Below, piece after piece: positions 34,824 to 43,466 of a stretch of 64,000 nucleotides of DNA. The DNA lies in NCBI GenBank assembly GCA_003134855.1, contig PLCS01000009.1, positions 257,911 to 321,910 of the forward strand. Reading direction: 5' to 3'. Within the stretch, counting starts at the first letter, position 1; every line of letters starts with the position of its first letter. The notes beneath the pieces are model-generated. The model saw only the letters and a program-made list of their open reading frames with translations. It was not told the origin of the DNA and ran no database searches. Made by a program: the position numbers and the translations under genes. This stretch comes from Acidobacteriaceae bacterium (GTDB lineage: Bacteria; Acidobacteriota; Terriglobia; Terriglobales; Acidobacteriaceae).

Positions 34824-35420
34824 TCAGCCTTCCGCGCGCGGGCCGGCAGGCGTCACCGCCAGAATCCGGCAGCGGTGCTTGTTTGCCGCGCTCCAGGCCA
34901 GAGCCATCTCGCTATCCATATAGGCGCAATCGCCGGCCTCGAGCACCTCGTGCAGCCCGCCCGCATCCAACTGCAACTTGCCCTCCAGCACGTACACCAG
35001 GCCGCTGGCCACGTAGCAGGCATCCGTGGCGCTGGAGGCGCCGCCGACGGGAAACTCGATCATCTGCGCCACCAGCCGCGTATTAGCCGCCAGTGCATTC
35101 AGCGGGGTTGTCTTTACTGACTCCAGTCCGCGGCTGTTGCCCTGCAAATGGGCCTTGCGCGTGATCGAGAGCGTGTGCTTGGCGGGCTCGGAGAAAAAGT
35201 AGCTCATGCCCACGCCGTAGACCCGGCTGATGGTGGCCAGTGTGGGCAGCGTGGGAATCATGCGGTCCGTCTCCAGCTTGGAGAGCAGCGCCGTTGATAG
35301 CTTGGTCTCCGCCGCCAGACGCGCCAGCGTGAGCCGCTTCTGGGTGCGCAGCGAGCGCAGTTTCATCCCGATGCAGTAAGGTTCCAGAGACCACTGAGCA
35401 TAAGAAACAGTCTTGGTCAT
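34824..35420 (-). CDS. HTH (XRE-type) regulator with C-terminal cupin domain
   Basis: A 198-residue DNA-binding regulator. The HTH covers residues ~19-73 (LRSLRTQKRLTLARLAAETK, LSTALLSKLETDRMIPTLPT) and a cupin-2 sensor domain covers ~120-190 (DACYVASGLVYVLEGKLQL, EAGDCAYMDSEMALAWSA). This HTH-cupin family usually binds a small ligand and represses nearby transport or catabolic genes. The sugar porter and class II aldolase lie just downstream on the same strand, so they are the natural targets. No operator could be picked out with confidence. Confidence 0.85.
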   Translation of the reverse strand: MTKTVSYAQWSLEPYCIGMKLRSLRTQKRLTLARLAAETKLSTALLSKLETDRMIPTLPTLATISRVYGVGMSYFFSEPAKHTLSITRKAHLQGNSRGLESVKTTPLNALAANTRLVAQMIEFPVGGASSATDACYVASGLVYVLEGKLQLDAGGLHEVLEAGDCAYMDSEMALAWSAANKHRCRILAVTPAGPRAEG

Positions 35421-35649
35421 GAGTTACTCCCTTCTATCAGTTTGCCAGCCGCCGGTCTTGTTTTCCCTGACGAATTCATGAAGTTTTTCTGAACTATCTT
35501 CGTCGTTGGTAATGCTCCTTGGTTACTTTGCGCATGACAAGAGACAAAAGAACACTGGTACTTTCTTCCCGCAGTCCGTCGAAAAGCAGATAATCTAATG
35601 GTTAAAGAAGATACTGGGCTCATCGAAGCACAGAGATTCGCCGGGAGCG

Positions 35650-37770
35650 TTGCTGTTCTTTCCCCCTGGGTTGTCCCCCACGCAGATTCCCGCGGCCACT
35701 GTAGGCAGATGCCTATCTCTTGTCCGAACCGGCAAGAGAGCGGCAAATCTATTGCCAAGGATTCGAGGAAGCGCGTTGGTTGTAACGATCGATCCCCGCT
35801 CAGGCTCGCGCGGCACACAGGACGATTCGTCCCCGGCGACCGGTCTGAATCGCCGCCGAGGAGATGCCGGCTCCGCGGAGGCAAGTCTTGGCCGCCGGCG
35901 CGGGGATACCAGTTCCGCGGGGACAGCTCTAGGCCGTCGGGGCAGGGTGTCGTCCTGCTCCTTTGCCGGCTTCCGGCTGGACGCGGATGGAACGCTCTGG
36001 CGCGGTGAAGCCGTGGCTCACCTGCCTCCCAAGGAGTTGGCGGCGCTGCGGCTGCTGGTGGCCCACGCCGGCCAGATTGTTTCGCCCCTGCAATTGAAGT
36101 ATGCGCTGTGGGGCGACGTGCACGTGACGGCCGACAGCGTTCCCAAGTGCCTCTCTTCGCTGCGCGCGCGGCTGGAGCCGGAAAACTGTATCCAGACGGT
36201 TTACAAGCGCGGCTACCGCTTCACGGCCGAGGTGCTGCGGCAGGGCCTTCCGCCGGCCGGGGAGCTTCCGCGTCTGGCCATCCTGCCCTTCGCCACCCTG
36301 CACGCAGTTCCCAAACACCTTGGGCCGGCCATCGCCGAAGAGACCATCGTCCGGCTCTCGAATGCGCGTTCTCCGGCCCTTTCCGTTTTGGCCCGGGATT
36401 CCATCTTCACCCTGGTTGGTCGCGGGTATACGGCCCAGCAGATTGGCGAGACGCTCAAAGCCGACCTGGTGTTGACCGGAAGCCTCCGCGCCCTTTCCTC
36501 GCAATACCGGCTGCGCGTGGAGATGATCCGCGTCGAGGATGGCACGCAAATCTGGGTGGAAGATATGCTGGTGGACCAGAACCGGATCGCCGGATTGGAG
36601 TCGGAGTTGGTGCAGCGGCTGGCCTGGCGTCTGGGCGCCGGGGTATCGGGCGACAGATCCTGGTCGCCGGGGTGGAATGCCGGGGTCTCCGGCGGAAAGT
36701 CCTTGCGGCCGAGGTCGAGCAAGGGAGGGCTGTCCATCTCCGCGGCTGCCGCGCCCCCGGTCGAGCACGAGGGCGGCCCGCAGCGCCGGGAGGCCTACGA
36801 AAACTTCCTGCGCGGACGCCACGAGTGGCAGTCGCTTCATCGCCATCGCATGCAGGATGGGCTGCAGCACTTGTTGCGGGCCATCGAAGTGGATCCCTCG
36901 CTGATCTCCGCCAAGATTGATTTGGCGCATCTCTGCGTGACTCAGAGCTTCTACGGCTTCATGTCTCCAGCGGTTGCGGCGGAGCACGTACACCGCACGG
37001 CCGAGTCCATCCCGGATCTGTCCCGCCAGGCGGAAGCCATCTTGCCCGCGCTGGGCTGGGTGAACTTCCACTTTGACCGTAATCTGCCCGCGGCCCTCAA
37101 CGCCTTCTCCCTCAGCGCCCATCTGCCCCACGGTCCCTGGACCACCCGTATCCGCGCCATGTTCGCGCTCAGCCGGAGCCGTTTTGCCGAAGCCATCGAG
37201 TTGCTGCGCGCGGCCATCCAACTGGACCCCTATTCTGCCTGGCTGCACAGCCGTCTGGCCTGGGCGCTCCACCTGGATGGACAAGCCGCCGAAAGCCTTG
37301 CGCAAAGCCAGATCGCTCTCAGCCTCTTTCCCGAACATGAATTCACGATCTTCTATGGGGCTCTGATACTCGCCTTCAACGGCGAGGCGGCACGCGCTGC
37401 CGAGCTTGCAGAGAACCTTGCGCAGCGCGTGCCCTTCTTCGACCTGGCCACCGCCGTTCACGCCTACGCCCTGGCCTGCGCGGGCCGCAGCGACGAAGCG
37501 CGCGCCATCCTCGAGCGTATGCAATGGCTCAGCCGCGAACGCTTCCTCCTCCGTTCATTCACCCCGGCGGTCTATGTGGCGCTCGGCGACCCGGATGCCG
37601 CCATTGAGGAGCTTCAAGCTGCCAACGAAACCCGCTGCCCATGGTTCTTCCAGACGCTGGCCGATCCGCGCCTGAAAGCCCTCCACGGCCACCCGGAGTT
37701 CGAGCGGATGCGCGCCATTCTCACCATCATGGAGGCCGAGGCGGCGCAAAATGCGGAGTTGGAAGATTGA
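35650..37770 (+). CDS. CadC-like regulator: OmpR-type winged helix plus TPR-like C-terminus
   Basis: The longest frame has 706 codons, but the winged-helix domain starts at about residue 103 (FAGFRLDADGTLWRGEAVAH, then VYKRGYRFTAEVL). A start at the GTG at 35947, behind GGGGCAGG, is therefore likely. The domain is followed by a TolB-like part (LAILPFATLHAVPKHLGPAI, LKADLVLTGSLRALSSQYRL) and TPR-like helices to the end. There is no membrane helix. Residues before 103 carry a 14-residue tandem repeat (LNRRRGDAGSAEAS / LGRRRGDTSSAGTA), and residues ~333-362 are a Gly/Ser/Trp-rich insertion. Both look repeat-derived. The target genes are unknown. Confidence 0.8.
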   Translation: MLFFPPGLSPTQIPAATVGRCLSLVRTGKRAANLLPRIRGSALVVTIDPRSGSRGTQDDSSPATGLNRRRGDAGSAEASLGRRRGDTSSAGTALGRRGRVSSCSFAGFRLDADGTLWRGEAVAHLPPKELAALRLLVAHAGQIVSPLQLKYALWGDVHVTADSVPKCLSSLRARLEPENCIQTVYKRGYRFTAEVLRQGLPPAGELPRLAILPFATLHAVPKHLGPAIAEETIVRLSNARSPALSVLARDSIFTLVGRGYTAQQIGETLKADLVLTGSLRALSSQYRLRVEMIRVEDGTQIWVEDMLVDQNRIAGLESELVQRLAWRLGAGVSGDRSWSPGWNAGVSGGKSLRPRSSKGGLSISAAAAPPVEHEGGPQRREAYENFLRGRHEWQSLHRHRMQDGLQHLLRAIEVDPSLISAKIDLAHLCVTQSFYGFMSPAVAAEHVHRTAESIPDLSRQAEAILPALGWVNFHFDRNLPAALNAFSLSAHLPHGPWTTRIRAMFALSRSRFAEAIELLRAAIQLDPYSAWLHSRLAWALHLDGQAAESLAQSQIALSLFPEHEFTIFYGALILAFNGEAARAAELAENLAQRVPFFDLATAVHAYALACAGRSDEARAILERMQWLSRERFLLRSFTPAVYVALGDPDAAIEELQAANETRCPWFFQTLADPRLKALHGHPEFERMRAILTIMEAEAAQNAELED
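35836..35946 (+). repeat. 42-bp imperfect tandem repeat in or before the CadC-like gene
   Basis: Two and a half units encode LNRRRGDAGSAEAS, LGRRRGDTSSAGTA and LGRRGRVSS. The period of 42 bases keeps the frame open. If translation begins at the GTG at 35947 this is untranslated leader DNA; otherwise it is an Arg/Gly-rich tail. Confidence 0.5.
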
Positions 37771-37803
37771 AAACCCAAAGGGCTTAGGTTAGAATAGGAA
37801 CAG

Positions 37804-38058
37804 ATGGGTTCGATCAGGCTCAGCGGTGTACGTTTCGCTGCATACACGATGGACCACGCGCCGCGCCACGTGCACGGTTTCTACGCTGACATTGAGGTGA
37901 TCGTTGATCTTCGCCCAGACGGCAAGGTCTCGCTCGCCAACCGGACAGACGCCATCAGGCCGAGCAACGCAAGCAAATCGGATGTGCGCCATGTGCTCAC
38001 GGTAGCCGCAGGGCATTTCGATGAACTGGTTTTTCTTTGGGAGAAGCATCATGGCTGA
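37804..38058 (+). CDS. DUF4160-family small protein
   Basis: An 84-residue protein whose pattern (DHAPRHVHGFYADIEVIVDL, then HVLTVAAGHFDELVFLWEKH) matches DUF4160, with its conserved HxPxHxH-like patch near the N-terminus. AGGAAC precedes the ATG. Its stop overlaps the start of a DUF2442 gene by 8 bases. DUF4160 and DUF2442 genes are often neighbours and are suspected to form a toxin-antitoxin-like pair; that role is inference here, and which one would be toxic is not clear from sequence. Confidence 0.75.
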   Translation: MGSIRLSGVRFAAYTMDHAPRHVHGFYADIEVIVDLRPDGKVSLANRTDAIRPSNASKSDVRHVLTVAAGHFDELVFLWEKHHG

Positions 38059-38482
38059 CCATGAAGTCATTACAACCGATGCCGAGATTGAAGCCGCCTT
38101 GAAGCGGGCAAAGCTCCACGACAGCGACCCGCGCGTGCAGACCGTCGAGCACATCCCCGCGCTAAAACTGCTCATTGTAGGACTCAGCAACAGTCGCCGG
38201 TTGGTGCTTCCTATCGAGGACGTGCAGGGGCTGGGCAACGCCACGCACGAGCAAATTCAGAACTACGAATTGCTCGGCCGCGGAACGGGCATCAGTTTTC
38301 CAGAGCTTGACGTTGACCTCTACGTTCCCGCCCTGATCGAAGGCATCTACGGAAACCGCCGCTGGATGGCGCAGTTAGGCAAGAAGGGTGGCAGCGCCAA
38401 AACCGAGGCCAAACGCCTGGCGGCAAAGGCAAACGGCGCCAAGGGCGGAAGGCCGGCTAGAGCCGCCGCGGCCAGCGCCTGA
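38051..38482 (+). CDS. DUF2442-family protein with basic tail
   Basis: A 143-residue protein. The N-terminal DUF2442 part contains LIVGLSNSRRLVLPIEDVQG and ISFPELDVDLYVPALIEGIY. The C-terminus is rich in Lys, Ala and Gly (KKGGSAKTEAKRLAAKANGA, then KGGRPARA), with a GRP motif of the AT-hook kind that could touch DNA. The start at 38051 overlaps the DUF4160 gene by 8 bases, so the two are translationally coupled. A regulator or antitoxin role for this member is inference. Confidence 0.75.
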   Translation: MADHEVITTDAEIEAALKRAKLHDSDPRVQTVEHIPALKLLIVGLSNSRRLVLPIEDVQGLGNATHEQIQNYELLGRGTGISFPELDVDLYVPALIEGIYGNRRWMAQLGKKGGSAKTEAKRLAAKANGAKGGRPARAAAASA

Positions 38483-38589
38483 GTGATGCGTGCCAGAACG
38501 TATGAAATCGGCTCGCCAAGCAGTTCGCATTCGTAGAGTTTGCGACGGCGAATTGCCGATGGTCCCGGCCACGTCGTAAACTTTCATAT

Positions 38590-39474
38590 ATGTACAAAAT
38601 CGTAGACGCCCGCGGCGTCGGCCTCAACATCAAGCAGTTCGTGATCGAGGCGCCGCGCATTGCGCGCAAGCATAAGCCAGGCCAGTTCATCATCCTCCGC
38701 CTTCATGAGAAGGGCGAGCGCATTCCGCTCACCATCAAATCCTCTGACCCGGTAGCGGGCACGGTCACCATCGTGGTGCAGGCCATCGGCAAGACCACCT
38801 CGCTGCTCAACTGCCTGGAGACGGGCGACTCCATTCTGGATGTCGTCGGCCCGCTCGGCAAGCCCTCGGAGATCGAAAACTACGGCACAGTTGTGGTCTT
38901 GGCGGGCAGCGTGGGCACGGCGATGGCGCTGCCCACCGCCTACGCGCTCAAGCAGGCCGGCAATCATGTCGTCTTCATTGAAGGCGCGCGCAGCGCGGAA
39001 ATGGTCGTCTTTGAAGACGAGGTGCGCGCGGCCAGTAGCGAAGCCTTCATCATGACCGACGACGGCAGCTACGGCGAAAAGGGGCTGGTCACCAAAAAGC
39101 TCGATGAGCTGCTTGAATCCGGGCGCATGATCGACTTTGTGCTGGCCGTCGGTCCGGTGCCGATGATGAGGGCCGTCGCGCGGATGACCACGCCGCTGGG
39201 CATCAAGACAATGGTCAGCCTGAACTCAATCATGGTGGACGGCACGGGAATGTGCGGCGGCTGCCGCGTGCTGCTGGGCAAGCAGAGCAAATTCGCCTGC
39301 GTGGACGGCCCGGAGTTCGACGCCTCCATGGTCAACTTTGAAGTTTTGATGCAGCGCAACACCATGTACCGCGAGAAGGAGTGCGCATCGCTCAAGCAAT
39401 TCCAGGAGAATATGGAAGAGCAGGTAGTCGAGCTTCGTGAAGAATTGGCCGCGGGGGAGAAACATTATGTCTGA
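38590..39474 (+). CDS. Ferredoxin-NADP reductase-like FAD/2Fe-2S subunit (NfnA/SudB type)
   Basis: A 294-residue flavoprotein of the dihydroorotate dehydrogenase electron-transfer/NfnA family. The FAD domain contains HKPGQFIILRLHEKGERIPL. The NAD(P) domain begins TVVVLAGSVGTAMALPTAYA, a slightly altered form of the usual GGGxG loop. A 2Fe-2S binding patch lies at the end: DGTGMCGGCRVLLGKQSKFA and CVDGPEFD. It overlaps the GltA-like gene by 8 bases. Together they would form a soluble NADH-dependent ferredoxin:NADP oxidoreductase or a sulfide dehydrogenase; the sequence does not decide between these. Confidence 0.88.
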   Translation: MYKIVDARGVGLNIKQFVIEAPRIARKHKPGQFIILRLHEKGERIPLTIKSSDPVAGTVTIVVQAIGKTTSLLNCLETGDSILDVVGPLGKPSEIENYGTVVVLAGSVGTAMALPTAYALKQAGNHVVFIEGARSAEMVVFEDEVRAASSEAFIMTDDGSYGEKGLVTKKLDELLESGRMIDFVLAVGPVPMMRAVARMTTPLGIKTMVSLNSIMVDGTGMCGGCRVLLGKQSKFACVDGPEFDASMVNFEVLMQRNTMYREKECASLKQFQENMEEQVVELREELAAGEKHYV

Positions 39475-40924
39475 GAACAGAGTTCTGCCCCGCTCCGCAA
39501 TGAATGTTCTTCCCCTCAAGGAACGCATGAAGATCCTACGCAGGCACATGCCGGAGCTGGACCCGCTGGTGCGCAGCCGCAATTTTGCCGAAGTGAATCT
39601 GGGCCTGAATGTGCTGGACGCCGTGACCGAGGCCTCGCGCTGCATTGAATGCGCCAAGCCGGGCTGCGTCGTCGATTGCCCGGTGGGCGTGCAGATCAAG
39701 ACCATCGTGGCCCTGATTCATGCCGGCGACTACCTGGGAGCGGCGGCCAAGCTGCGCGAGGACAACGCGCTGCCGGCCATCACCGGCCGCGTCTGCCCGC
39801 AGGAGAATCAGTGCGAGGGCGGCTGCATTCTGGGTAAGAAAGGCGCGCCGGTCGCTATCGGCAACCTGGAGCGCTTTGTCGCCGATTTTGAGCGCGAAAG
39901 CGGTCAGCTTGGACTGCCGGCGAATGCTCCTAAAACCGGCAAGAGCGTGGCCATCGTCGGCAGCGGCCCGGCCGGGCTCTCAGCCGCCGGAGACCTCGTC
40001 CAGAAGGGCCATCGCGTGCGCGTCTTCGAAGCGCTGCACGAACTGGGCGGCGTGCTCATCTACGGCATTCCGGAGTTTCGCCTGCCCAAGTCGATTGTCA
40101 AAGGCGAGGTGGACAACCTGCGTCGCATGGGCGTCGAGTTCGAGACCAATGTGGTCGTCGGCAAGAGCGTCACCCTCGACGAATTGATGAACGAGGAACA
40201 CTACGACGCGGTCTTTGTTGCCACCGGCGCGGGTCTGCCGGTCTTTCTCAACGTCCCCGGCGAACACTTCAACGGCGTCTACTCGGCCAACGAATTTTTG
40301 ACGCGCGTCAACCTGATGCGCGCCTATAACTCTGAGTTCGACGAGCCGGTCTACGATTGCCGCGACAAGGACGTGATTGTGGTGGGCGGCGGCAACACCG
40401 CGATGGACGCGGTGCGCACCGCAAGGCGTCTGGGCGCGCGGACTGCTACTTTGGTTTACCGCCGCTCCGAGGCCGAGATGCCGGCCCGCAAAGAAGAGGT
40501 CAAGCACGCCCGCGAAGAGGGCATCGAATTTTATCTGTTGACCAACCCGGTCGAACTCCTCGGCAACGAAAACGGCTGGCTCACCGGCGCGCGCTGCGTG
40601 CGCATGGAGCTCAGTGAGCCGGACGAAAGCGGGCGGCGCAGGCCGGTCGAGATCAAAGGTTCGGAGTTCGTTCTGCCCGCCAATGTGGTCATCATCGGCG
40701 TCGGCACCACCGCGAATCCGCTGATCCAAAGCACCACGCCGGATCTCGCGACCAACAAGCACAACTACATCGTCGCGGATGAAAAGACCCTGCGCACCTC
40801 CAAGCCGGGCGTCTTTGCCGGCGGCGACATCGTCACCGGCGGAGCAACGGTCATCCTTGCCATGGGCGCGGGGCGCAAGGCCGCAGCGTCGATTCATGAG
40901 TATCTGACCCGTGGCGAGTGGTAG
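39467..40924 (+). CDS. gltA: GltA-type FAD/Fe-S oxidoreductase (NfnB/SudA-like)
   Basis: A 485-residue protein of the glutamate synthase small-subunit family. The N-terminal Fe-S domain has cysteines in RCIECAKPGCVVDCPVGVQI and GRVCPQENQCEGGCILG. The FAD site is SVAIVGSGPAGLSAAGDLVQ and the NADPH site VIVVGGGNTAMDAVRTARRL. GVFAGGDIVTGGATVILAMG closes the FAD fold. The start at 39467 overlaps the NfnA-like gene by 8 bases. No glutamate synthase large subunit is nearby, so an NfnAB-like transhydrogenase role is more likely than glutamate synthesis. The gene symbol follows family annotation custom. Confidence 0.88.
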   Translation: MSENRVLPRSAMNVLPLKERMKILRRHMPELDPLVRSRNFAEVNLGLNVLDAVTEASRCIECAKPGCVVDCPVGVQIKTIVALIHAGDYLGAAAKLREDNALPAITGRVCPQENQCEGGCILGKKGAPVAIGNLERFVADFERESGQLGLPANAPKTGKSVAIVGSGPAGLSAAGDLVQKGHRVRVFEALHELGGVLIYGIPEFRLPKSIVKGEVDNLRRMGVEFETNVVVGKSVTLDELMNEEHYDAVFVATGAGLPVFLNVPGEHFNGVYSANEFLTRVNLMRAYNSEFDEPVYDCRDKDVIVVGGGNTAMDAVRTARRLGARTATLVYRRSEAEMPARKEEVKHAREEGIEFYLLTNPVELLGNENGWLTGARCVRMELSEPDESGRRRPVEIKGSEFVLPANVVIIGVGTTANPLIQSTTPDLATNKHNYIVADEKTLRTSKPGVFAGGDIVTGGATVILAMGAGRKAAASIHEYLTRGEW

Positions 40925-40993
40925 AAGGCAGTAAGGGGCGGTTTCCGCATAGAAGTGGTAGCTCCGGAGTATGCTGATGTAAGTTCGTAAATT

Positions 40994-41025
40994 CCCAGAT
41001 CCCAGAAACGGAACCTGGGGCACCC
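40994..41025. repeat. Dispersed palindrome, family A (copy 3)
   Basis: CCCAGATCCCAGAAACGGAA continues into CCTGGGGCACCC. The stem is degenerate (one arm CCCAGATCC). It lies in the 216-base gap between the gltA-like gene and the acyltransferase. Confidence 0.65.
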
Positions 41026-41140
41026 ATATTTCCTGTGGGACATGAGCCACCCGCCCCCCGTTCCGCGTTTGGTCCGAGCCGGGGCGAGGTGGTCACTCTC
41101 TGCTTTAAGTCTGCCGTAGTTAGAAATTGCTGGAGGTTGA

Positions 41141-43114
41141 ATGCAAGACGGACGGGGAACTGCTGATAGTCATCAAACAAGCTACCGCCCAGATATCGAC
41201 GGTCTGCGAGCCGTAGCGGTGCTATCTGTGATTGCATACCATCTATCAACTGGAGTTCTACCAGGCGGCTTTCTGGGAGTAGATATATTCTTCGTTATAT
41301 CGGGTTACCTGATTACCAATGTTATCTGGCGCGAGGCGATCAACAGGAACTTTTCAATTGCGCGCTTTTATGAACGCCGCGTGCGACGGATCATGCCGGC
41401 TGTTCTTTTCGTCCTGATCGCAGTCTCCGCGGGCTCCATCGCCCTCCTGCTGCCGATCGATCTGAAGGGCTATGCAAAGAGCGTTTTTGCGAGCCTTGGT
41501 TTCGTTGCTAATATTTATTTCTGGAGAGACACGAATTACTTCTCGCAGCTTGCTGAAGAAAAGCCCCTGCTGCATGTTTGGTCTTTGGGAGTTGAGGAGC
41601 AGTTCTATATTATTTTTCCACTTTTTGTGGTTCTATGTGTGCGGTGGCGCCGTCGGGCTCTATTACCGCTCACCGCTGTGCTTGTCCTGCTTTCTCTGGC
41701 AGCCAACATCCTTATGGTCAGAATCGGGGGCGGCCTGCCAGCCTTTTATCTTCTCCCGATGCGCGCATGGGAAATTGGCGCAGGCGCACTTCTTGCTCTG
41801 GCCCCGGCAAGCAAGGTTGCCAAACCATGGATGCGGCACGCACTTGCGACCCTGGCTGCGGCGCTTCTCATCGCCGGCCTGTGCTCCCCGGGACACCCGC
41901 TTTCGGCCCTGATTCCGCCCGCCCTTTGGGTAGTGTTAGGCGCAGTTACAGCAATATATCTTGGAGATGCCGGCGGCAGCTGGCTTACGCACTTGATCTC
42001 CAAGCCCGCGCTGGTATGGGTTGGGCTCATCTCCTATTCTTTATATCTCTGGCATTGGCCGGTTATGGTTTTGACTCGCTATTATCTTGTGCGGTCGGAC
42101 TTGTCGCTTGTAGAGACGGCAATTGTGGTTGCAGTGATGTTCGCACTTGCGGCTTGTTCCTGGCGTTACATCGAGCGTCCTTTTCGTAATCGCACCATGT
42201 CCATTGGTGCTGTACTGACCTGGGTGGGGTTCGGATGCCTGGTGGTTGCGCTAATCTCCGTGGCTTCCCTCGCCTACAATGGATTTCCCTCTCGATTCAA
42301 TGCGGATGCAACGCGCATCAACTCGGCTGTTGGTACAGAATATCGCTGCAATGTGAACGAGTATATTGCCTTTGGCGGATCGCGCGGCTGTCTCATGTCC
42401 ATGCCCAGCAGAGATCCGAAAGATGCTACCGTCGCACTGGTAGGCAACTCGCACGCGCAGATGTATGCGCCGCTTGTCACGGATATCCTGCGGGAGAACC
42501 ATCGTGGAGGCATTCTGGTTCCGTTGAACAGTTGCCTGCCCCTGCCGGATTTTAATGAGTCGTCGACGTGCATGGAGCTTGCGGCCAAAAACCTTGATGC
42601 GGTTGAGAATCTGCCACGCATGCGCGTGGTCATTCTTGCAATGACATGGGAGTGGAATAATCCGATGTACACTCCGGCCGGTCTAGTGTCGGACGATAGT
42701 AAAACAAAAGTGTTTACCGAGAGCCTCGACCGCGTAATTCAGAACCTGGAATATCACGGCAAGACGGTCGTACTGGTCGGGCCGATATCCTCACCGGGGT
42801 GGGAATCGGCCTCGATTGTAGCCCGTCAACTGGGATTCGGCCACAAAGTCACGGAACCGCTGTTTTTGCCTGAAAGCACATTCATGGCAACTCAGGGCGC
42901 CACAATTGCGCATTATGCCTCTCGCGACGACATTATTTTCATACGGCCAGACCGTATCCAGTGCCAGCTAAGCAGATGCGACTACTTCCGCGAAGGAGCA
43001 TCGCTATTTGCGGACTCCAGCCATATTGCCGAGGGGGCGTTACCGTTGTTTCGTCTGGTTTTCGAACCTGCGCTACGGCAAGCCTTTATCCTCAGCACAC
43101 AAACACAGTTGTAG
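41141..43114 (+). CDS. Acyltransferase 3 / SGNH-hydrolase fusion (OafA/YrhL type)
   Basis: A 657-residue inner-membrane enzyme that probably acetylates a surface polysaccharide, lipopolysaccharide or peptidoglycan. The N-terminal acyltransferase-3 domain has about ten membrane helices and the family signature RPDIDGLRAVAVLSVIAYH, then GGFLGVDIFFVISGYLIT. The C-terminal SGNH domain (from ~residue 420) has VALVGNSHAQMYAPL with the nucleophile Ser and ends in the DSSHIAEGALPLF catalytic block. Codon use looks less G+C-biased than neighbours, a hint of transfer. No other glycan genes adjoin. Confidence 0.9.
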   Translation: MQDGRGTADSHQTSYRPDIDGLRAVAVLSVIAYHLSTGVLPGGFLGVDIFFVISGYLITNVIWREAINRNFSIARFYERRVRRIMPAVLFVLIAVSAGSIALLLPIDLKGYAKSVFASLGFVANIYFWRDTNYFSQLAEEKPLLHVWSLGVEEQFYIIFPLFVVLCVRWRRRALLPLTAVLVLLSLAANILMVRIGGGLPAFYLLPMRAWEIGAGALLALAPASKVAKPWMRHALATLAAALLIAGLCSPGHPLSALIPPALWVVLGAVTAIYLGDAGGSWLTHLISKPALVWVGLISYSLYLWHWPVMVLTRYYLVRSDLSLVETAIVVAVMFALAACSWRYIERPFRNRTMSIGAVLTWVGFGCLVVALISVASLAYNGFPSRFNADATRINSAVGTEYRCNVNEYIAFGGSRGCLMSMPSRDPKDATVALVGNSHAQMYAPLVTDILRENHRGGILVPLNSCLPLPDFNESSTCMELAAKNLDAVENLPRMRVVILAMTWEWNNPMYTPAGLVSDDSKTKVFTESLDRVIQNLEYHGKTVVLVGPISSPGWESASIVARQLGFGHKVTEPLFLPESTFMATQGATIAHYASRDDIIFIRPDRIQCQLSRCDYFREGASLFADSSHIAEGALPLFRLVFEPALRQAFILSTQTQL

Positions 43115-43123
43115 CAATAATGG

Positions 43124-43150
43124 GTGGCCCACATCTCGATTCTGAGCATT
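43124..43150. repeat. Fragment of dispersed repeat (opening part of family C)
   Basis: GGGTGGCCCACATCTCGATT followed by CTGAGC matches 32067-32090 (GGTGGCCCATTCATCGATTC, TGA). It lies 10 bases after the acyltransferase stop codon. The rest of the 350-base gap to 43466 holds a terminator near its right end and otherwise nothing I can name. Confidence 0.5.
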
Positions 43151-43371
43151 AAACAGGCTTTGGCCGGTGGAGATGGGAAGGAACACGTCATTTTCCCAGA
43201 AATTCTGGCACAAATCCACCTCATGTAAGTTGTTGATTTTATGGAGCCAGAAAAAGTGTTCCTTAGGAGATGTGGGATACGATTAACTCCAATCCGCTGC
43301 TGCGGATCTAGGAAGTCTGGATCACCACGAACCTCAACCGGGTTAACTTACCACTGGTTACTGACCACTAC

Positions 43372-43407
43372 AAAAAAACGGCGGCAAGAGGATCGCCTCC
43401 TGCCGCC
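43372..43407 (-). terminator. Rho-independent terminator for the sigma/Spy operon
   Basis: On the minus strand a G+C-rich stem (GGCGGCAGGAGG ... CCTCTTGCCGCC) is followed directly by seven T residues. It lies about 60 bases after the stop codon of the Spy-like gene, at the end of the three-gene minus-strand operon. Confidence 0.8.
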
Positions 43408-43466
43408 ACCGGTCTTTGCTGCAACCGCATTTGCTCTCTGCTTAAAACTTGCTCTGCAAATCCCTT

